From: Neoconidiobolus thromboides FSU 785
Taxonomy: Eukaryota; Entomophthoromycota; Entomophthoromycetes; Entomophthorales; Neoconidiobolaceae
DNA: 64,000 nucleotides
Assembly (NCBI GenBank): GCA_025603075.1
Contig: MU626298.1
Span: 62,001-126,000, forward strand
Direction of reading: 5' to 3'
Shown: piece after piece, positions 58,331 to 64,000 of the stretch
How the letters are laid out: each line of letters opens with the position of its first letter
How positions within the stretch are numbered: the stretch's first letter is position 1
Translations under genes and position numbers: made by a program
The notes under the pieces: generated by a model
Database searches by the model: none
Told to the model about the DNA's origin: nothing
The model's input: only the letters and a program-made list of their open reading frames with translations

Positions 58331-58752
58331 TCATAAAACAACCTTTTGAAATTTCAAATAAATTATTACTAAACATTAGTAATCTTTGTTTTTTTAAATG
58401 TTATATATATGGAATATATTCGCTTTTTTTGATAAAAAATAAAAGTGTAAGGTACAAATAAAGTCTATAATTAAAGGAAAGAAAAACATCAATTTAAGTG
58501 ATATAAAATACCAGTTTATTATGTAATTTATTGATAATATTTGCTATGATTTAATTGAAAATTTGTTATTAAATAACTTTAAAGTGATTTGGTGTTAAGG
58601 AAATAAACAAATACATCTTAACTTTTAAATAATGTCAAATAAATCGAATTTCATACTTTATGAATAAAATGAAAGATAACAAAATGCATTTATTCTCTAA
58701 AAGTATATATAAATAACAAAAAGGACTAAAAACAAAATAGCTTAAACTTAAA
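58331..58752. other. Intergenic region
   Basis: About 420 bp, AT-rich, holding the promoter of MOSC copy 2. Nothing else was seen. Confidence 0.4.
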
Positions 58753-59904
58753 ATGATAACTATCTCTAAATTAATTATTTATCCTATTAAATCCTGTGCT
58801 GGTATTGAAGTAGAAGAAGCCAATTTGATAAAAAGTAATAATATATAAATAAAAATATAGTAAAATATAATTCATTTTATTAGGTGGTTTACAATATGAT
58901 CGTTTATTTACTATAATTGATAATGAAGATAAAATTATTACTGCAAGAACACATCCAAAAGTAAATATTATTAACTATTAGCAATAAAGTTAACTCAATG
59001 TTGTTAGTTAGTTACTATTCATCCCTCCTTTATTAAAAGAGACAATAAACAATATCTCAAAGTAATAACTTTGGAAAACAAAGACAACGAGTTATTGATT
59101 GACCTTGATGACGACCAGTAATTGATATAAAAATTATAAATGATGTAATAAATATACTAAATATATTAAAAGTGAACCAAAAGAGGGTGAAGAAGTAAGT
59201 TTAGATTTATGGGAAAGCAAAGATATTCAAGGGTATAGATTGAATGAGAAAGCAAATACTTGGTTTTCAACTTATTTAAATGAGCCTGTTTCTTTAGTTA
59301 GAAAAGGAAGTAAGCCACGTCCAGTAATTGATTTTTATTTACAAAAATCAGGCTTATTAGACGTAAACAGTGAGGTAAATTAGTAATAGTAGTAGTAATC
59401 AGTATGAATATTAATACGTTGTTTGTCAAGACTTCCTTTGCAGATGGGTTCCCATTATTAATTATAAGTGAAGAATCAGTTTTTGAATTAAAAGATCAGT
59501 TGCCTAAAGATAGCGGCATAAACGTAGATTATCGTAATTTCAGACCAAATATATTAATTAAAGGGGTAACTTCAGCAAATAAAGAAGATGAGTTCTCATT
59601 AATTAGTATTGACAATAATATTAAAATACATTGTGATATTCCATGCGAACGTTGTTCTTTGCCCAATGTCAATCCAGATACTGGTATTAAACATTCATTA
59701 GAACCTTCAAAAACATTATCAAAATATCGTAGAAATTTCAAAGATATTAATAAATATAAAAGCTTTTTTGGAATCAATGCTATCCCACTTTCTTATGGTA
59801 AATAACAATACTATTCAATATTCAATATTTAATATTTAATACTTTATTTAGGTAATATTAAAATTGGCCAAACAATCCATGTTGACTCACTATTAATCAA
59901 ATAA
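58753..59904 (+). CDS. mARC-like MOSC domain protein, copy 2
   Basis: Spliced as 58753-58834, 58884-58960, 59008-59117, 59173-59374, 59431-59797, 59852-59904 (891 nt, 296 residues). Same six-exon plan as copy 1 (exons 1 and 2 are again 82 and 77 nt). MOSC_N block KLIIYPIKSCAGIEVEEANL, then DRLFTIIDNED; MOSC core YRNFRPNILIKG, CERCSLPNVNPDTGIKHSLE, LSKYRRNF, SFFGINAIPLSYGNIKIGQT. Predicted to carry molybdenum cofactor on its MOSC cysteine and to act as an N-reductive enzyme with cytochrome b5 partners. It has no membrane anchor, so it is probably soluble. It converges with the cytochrome b561 gene, with only 18 bp between the two stop codons. Confidence 0.88.
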
Positions 59905-59922
59905 ATATAATAAGAATAAAAT

Positions 59923-61264
59923 TTATTTTTGTATTAACAAATCTTTTGATTCAATTTGTTCTACAATTAAGGTATCTGGTGAACTGGCTTCCGAGTTAAT
60001 GTTTAAAGGTATATTACTATGGGTTATATGGTCATTAACATTATTTTTGTTAGATAACTTAATATAACCAAAGAATAGTAAACCAATCAAAGTAATTACA
60101 GATAACCAAATGGGTACCCAATAAACGTCTGGGAAGATCTTTAAACCAAAAATGAAATTGATCATTGCTAAAGTATAAGTAAAACGACCTAAATACCAAT
60201 GCAATTTATCATACCAGGGTATTTCACTACGATTATTATCATACAATTTATCAATAACGAAACCTAAAGTTAATTGTATAAAAAATAATAATGTAACTAA
60301 ATAACCTAAAAACTAAAAAAATAGATATTAATTTTACTTTCTTATTATAATTAAATTAAATTAACTTACTGAATGTGGATCATTAATAACAAACCCAGTA
60401 TGCACATTCATTAACACAATAGCTAAAATTGAAAACAACAGAGTAAATGAAAAGCACATTATATGACAACGGAACCACCACACACCTAATTGACTTTTAT
60501 AAAATTTAGCAATTGCTATAGCTATTGGTGGCAATACAACCCAAGCAATAAACATAAAAAAGCCATGCAACAAAATCAAAGTTGGTATTGAGTTGTCTTC
60601 TTCTTCTTCTTCTTCTGAAAAATGGGTGTGGTCCAATTCTTCCCCTTCTTTTTCCAATTCAGAAGATAAAACAAGGTCAAACATCCCCTTCTCTTGTTTT
60701 GAATTATTGTTATCTTTTAGGTTATATTTATACTCTAAAGTTAAAGAAGCTGTTTCTCCTTCAACTTCTCCTTCTATACCTTGAATTTGATTTAACTGTA
60801 AATCATTTAACAATAATTGATAATAGTAAGTATGGTTTTTAAATAGTTGGATAACATTGTCTAATTTTAATTTTTGAGAAGTTGAATTAGATTGTAAATA
60901 AACGGTATGATTTATAGAAGGAGAAGGCTTAGGCTCAATAAACTATAAAAAAGGAGAAGAGGTTAATGTTTGTTATTTAATATTTAAGACAAAGTTTTAC
61001 TATCTTTTGAGTTTCAAGCTGACATTCGAAGTAGCTAAAAGAAGAAGCATTATTAACATATTATTGTACTATGTAAATATCAATATCAACCTACCTAACA
61101 TTTTCAGCAAGTTGGATATTTAACTGGGAAGAAGTTAATAAATCTAAATTTATTAATTCAAAACAAAAATGTTGATTTAATGTACAGTTCTTTATGTTTG
61201 GTAAAAAAGCTGCTAGTTGAGTTATATGAAATAATACAATGAAAAATCGTTTCAAAAGGCTCAT
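59923..61264 (-). CDS. Cytochrome b561-domain membrane protein with luminal region
   Basis: Spliced as complement of 61095-61264, 61001-61034, 60370-60942, 59923-60312 (1167 nt, 388 residues); exon 2 is a 34-nt microexon. A signal peptide (MSLLKRFFIVLFHITQLAAF) leads a luminal part of about 150 residues with NST/NHT glycosylation sites and an acidic stretch (EEEEEE about 178-183). Then come five helices with the b561 histidine set: His194 (LLHGFFMF), His228 (WFRCHIM), His258 (DPHS) and His297 (KLHWYLGR). These proteins hold two hemes and pass electrons across a membrane, often for ferric reduction. The luminal part is not a recognisable DOMON domain. The tail is polar and cytoplasmic. Confidence 0.82.
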
Positions 61265-62108
61265 TCTTGGGATGAGTGTAATAAAAAATGAAGATATCAA
61301 ATAATTGAGATATTAAAAGCTTTTTAATGGATTTATTCTGGATGAGTATTTATATTCCTCTACTTTCTAAATACTAACTTGTTTAATGATACCTCATGCT
61401 CATTCTTCAACTTCTATTATGAATTTCTAATTTCAAGCTTAATTATTGTTAGTAAGTATTTCAATTACTCTAACTTCCATACTTTTTAAAAATTTTCTTT
61501 ATTGTGAATTACCGTTAGTCATTAAAAGACATTGTTTGGAATTCAAATTTGAAGTTGCTTTGTTTTCACATGAGTGAAAAAAGTAACGTATAAATAATGA
61601 TAAAAAACATAACGGTTATTGATAGTGAACTGATATTTCAATGTTAAAAAATAAAGCTGTTTTGTTTTCAGTAACTAACTAATGTTTTTTAACAATTTTA
61701 TGTTGCGAGAAAATGATCATAGTAAATCCATTTTTCAACTATAGCATTACCTTTTTGAAAGGTAATGAAACAAGTTGTTCAAAAGGACGTAATTAGTTTT
61801 GTAATACTATCAATAAAGCTTAAATTTATTAAAAACTTAGATTGTTTACTTTCCTTGTTTTATCAATATTAATAAATCATTAATATAGTAAAACTTAATA
61901 TATATCCCTCCATTTATTTTAACAATAAGAAAGCAAACTATGCAAACTATGATATCTAAAACATACCAATAATATAATAGCAATAGATGATATAACACTG
62001 ATATTTAAAAGATATTAATATAATTTATGCTAAAAATAATTTATTAGATGATTTATATCTTTTATACTTGGTTAAAGGGAATTAGAAAACTTATTAACAA
62101 CGCTAAAG
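61265..62108. other. Intergenic region
   Basis: About 840 bp, AT-rich; promoter side of the b561 gene and 3' flank of the metallothionein gene. No ORF or element was seen. Confidence 0.45.
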
Positions 62109-62648
62109 TTAACAGCATTTAGATTTGGAGCTGCAACAGGCTGAGGTGGTTTTATCAGTGGTACATTCACATGTTTTTGAATCAGATTTGCAGGTTTCGC
62201 ACTTACACCCTACTTCACAGTTACATCCTTCTTTGGCACAGGCACATTTAGATTTGGAGCTGCAACAGGCTGATTTGGTTTTATTAGTAGTACATTCACA
62301 TACCTTTGAATCAGATTTGCAGGTTTCACAGTTACATCCTTCTTCACAATTACATCCTTCTTTGGCACAAGCACAACTAGTTCCTTTGTTTTCTACTTTG
62401 CGAGTTTCACAGTTGCAAGAAGCATCACATTTACAACCATCTTTGCTTCCAGTGCAGGCACAGATCTTGGCTAAAGCTTGAGCCTTTCTGGTTTCACAAC
62501 TGCATGAGCTGTCACAATTACAACCACCTTGGCTACCTGTACAGGCGCAGACCAATTCAGCTACTTGGGCTTGGCGAGTGGAGCAGTTGCATGCAGATTG
62601 GCAATTACAGCCATTGGTGTTTCCAGTACATTTACAAGTTTGAGGCAT
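62109..62648 (-). CDS. Large repetitive metallothionein
   Basis: A single-exon, 179-residue protein with 42 cysteines by my count, almost no aromatic residues, and CxC, CxxC and CC motifs throughout. Two repeat types: three N-terminal units of form CxCTGxxxGCxCxxxCxCxTR, and two C-terminal units (CACAKEGCNC, then CETCKSDSKxCECTT and SACCSSKSKC). The last two correspond to a 129-bp tandem duplication in DNA. Such proteins bind Cu(I), Zn or Cd through thiolate clusters, giving metal storage or resistance. It is much longer than typical fungal metallothioneins of 25-60 residues. No intron. A TATA-like box lies about 75 bp upstream. Confidence 0.92.
   Translation of the reverse strand: MPQTCKCTGNTNGCNCQSACNCSTRQAQVAELVCACTGSQGGCNCDSSCSCETRKAQALAKICACTGSKDGCKCDASCNCETRKVENKGTSCACAKEGCNCEEGCNCETCKSDSKVCECTTNKTKSACCSSKSKCACAKEGCNCEVGCKCETCKSDSKTCECTTDKTTSACCSSKSKCC
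62119..62377. repeat. 129-bp coding tandem duplication in metallothionein
   Basis: GATTTGGAGCTGCAACAGGC occurs at 62122 and 62251, and the sequence following each is nearly the same for about 129 bp (43 codons). It encodes the two C-terminal Cys units. Confidence 0.85.
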
Positions 62649-62719
62649 TGGGTTATTATTTAATTGTTGGATTGATTTAAATTGAGATTTTTTAAAGTTA
62701 ATGACTATTCATTTGTTTG

Positions 62720-62728
62720 CTTTATATA
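62720..62728 (-). promoter_or_regulatory. TATA-like box of the metallothionein gene
   Basis: Reads TATATAAAG on the minus strand, about 72-80 bp upstream of the ATG, at a plausible core-promoter distance. It stands out against a locally GC-richer upstream region. No specific metal-response element could be assigned. Confidence 0.5.
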
Positions 62729-63905
62729 CCTAACGTTGCCTTGGGGAACCAATTTATCCAATCATTGATGACGATAAAAGATGGGAATGGTGTCGTAAAG
62801 CACAAATAATGATTGGCTTAATCCAGGTTTTAGTTGCTTTAAATAAGTCGAGAGGTTAATGCTATTGGTTGGAATAGGAATTGAGTTTGTAAAAAAATGA
62901 GTGACAAATTATCTAAATGTGAGTTAATATGGAATCCAGCCAATAGCATAAAATTCTCGGTCACTTTTTTCCCCAGCTCAAATGTAAAGATGAAATTGAT
63001 AACTTATTCTCTGTAATAGGGAAAAACAGTTAGATTGATTATTTATGGTTAAAATCCCCTTAGCAGTATGGTTTAGGTTTACTTTATAGGAGCTTAAACA
63101 TCTTGGTTTTGTTTTAGTTTAATACAATTTTTTGATTTCTTTTCTAAGATTGTATCAAATAGCTTATTATTATTTATGATATTCGTCTTAGCTTATTCAA
63201 ACTTCTAGTATTTTCGATCTAATAGGCATTATTAACCAAGTTTTAATAAATCATAAACATCATGTTTATCATTTAACGAAAATAACCTATACATTCTTCT
63301 TCCGCTCAGTAATTTATTAGTTTCATACTAATTACTATCACTTGGTATTTCTAATCTCATACTATTCGGCAAAAATAGTTCGTTTTTCACAAGTAAACTG
63401 AATATAACTTCTTTGCGCTATAATCTTAACTAAGATTGAATAGACAATTCAGGTTAAATAATGCAACAATAAGTATTATTTTTGTTAAATGCAGGGATAA
63501 CTAACTCCAATCAAACAGGCAATTCTGGGCAGAATGCATGTATTTAACTTTTTATTCAATAATAGTAACTGTTAATAAATCTCAAATCGTCATAGATTAA
63601 GAAACTTTAAAAGGAAATGGATTAAATAGTAGTAGTAATAAATACTTTGAATTTTTTTATTTAAACAGGTACTTTTACCCTTCTCTTTTCAAAAATAGTA
63701 AAGTTACTAACAGCGAGCTTATCATAAAGCTTTATTTGCACCTTCTCCGATATGTTTTAAACCATATAAATTGTTTTTGAATAATAAAATAAAGTGATAT
63801 AAAACATAAAAATGTGAAAATCCCTTACTTAAAATATTAACCTTCCCTTACCTTTCCTGGCTTTACTAAAGAGTTTTTGTTTTTTGAGAATTCCAGAAAA
63901 TAAGT

Positions 63906-64000
63906 ATATCGGGATGTTTTTTTGTCTTCGTTACTTTTTCCATTTTTAAGCACTATTTGAGTGGAAAGATTATCAGCAAAATTCTTAAGCGAAAAAATAC
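63906..64000 (-). mobile_element. MITE-like element, copy 16 (cut by window end)
   Basis: Reverse orientation, starts TATATCGGGATGTT and continues through AAGCACTATTTGAGTGG to AAAAAATAC; the last 10 or so bases (CATCCCCATAT) would lie outside the window. Confidence 0.8.

Larger units (their letters stand above)
62649..64000. other. Intergenic region to the window end
   Basis: About 1.35 kb: metallothionein promoter, then AT-rich DNA without ORFs and a MITE-like copy cut by the window edge. Confidence 0.5.

Noticed and set aside
7859-63906. Interpreting the 105-bp repeats as a dispersed CRISPR-like or structured RNA array
   Set aside because: Copies are scattered, occur in both orientations, have terminal inverted repeats and interrupt a pseudogene; there are no regular spacers.
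1-64000. tRNA or rRNA genes
   Set aside because: Scanned for T-loop-like GGTTCGANNCC blocks and paired arms by eye; none was convincing. A tRNAscan/Infernal run would be decisive.

Overview
This window looks like nuclear DNA of an AT-rich, early-diverging fungus. The genes are eukaryotic: nearly all contain many short introns (about 45-60 nt, GTAAG-like donors, TAG/CAG acceptors, sometimes a TACTAAC-like branch point). Fungal hallmarks are a myosin-motor chitin synthase, TOK-type potassium channels, a Cu-only superoxide dismutase and fungal regulators. FIS1 implies mitochondria, which argues against the equally AT-rich anaerobic gut fungi. An entomophthoralean such as Conidiobolus would fit, but this is inference without any database search.

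Layout. 0.3-5.8 kb: an F-box protein and two tail-to-tail paralogous transcription-factor-like genes that lack a zinc cluster. 6.1-21.7 kb: two nine-exon HSDL2-like dehydrogenase genes in inverted orientation, enclosing a NuiA-like nuclease-inhibitor gene, FIS1, a small spliced secreted or membrane peptide and the large chitin synthase. 24.6-29.6 kb: a tail-anchored protein, a secreted class 3 lipase with nonapeptide repeats, a small helical protein and an eight-TM protein. 30.8-38.6 kb: eIF3b, a ten-exon disordered protein and ribosomal protein uL22. 39.9-51.7 kb: Cu-only SOD, then three TOK-type K+ channel paralogs with a GPCR between the second and third. 52.6-59.9 kb: two intact mARC-like MOSC genes, with a wrecked P450 and a wrecked third MOSC copy between them. 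59.9-62.6 kb: a cytochrome b561 membrane reductase-like protein and a 42-cysteine metallothionein.

Most of the CDS entries were reconstructed by hand-splicing. In every spliced gene the exon lengths sum to a multiple of three, and paralogs share exon lengths (nine of nine in the HSDL2 pair, two of five in the channel trio). No tRNA or rRNA gene was recognised.

The most striking unexplained structure is a family of about 105-bp miniature inverted-repeat elements (termini ATATGGGGATG / CATCCCCATAT), with 16 recognisable copies. Two copies lie inside what were once exons of the MOSC pseudogene, which shows that they moved. Other points of interest are a 234-bp identical tract, including an intron, shared by two K+ channel genes (probable gene conversion), long imperfect palindromes, and several low-complexity or internally repeated proteins.
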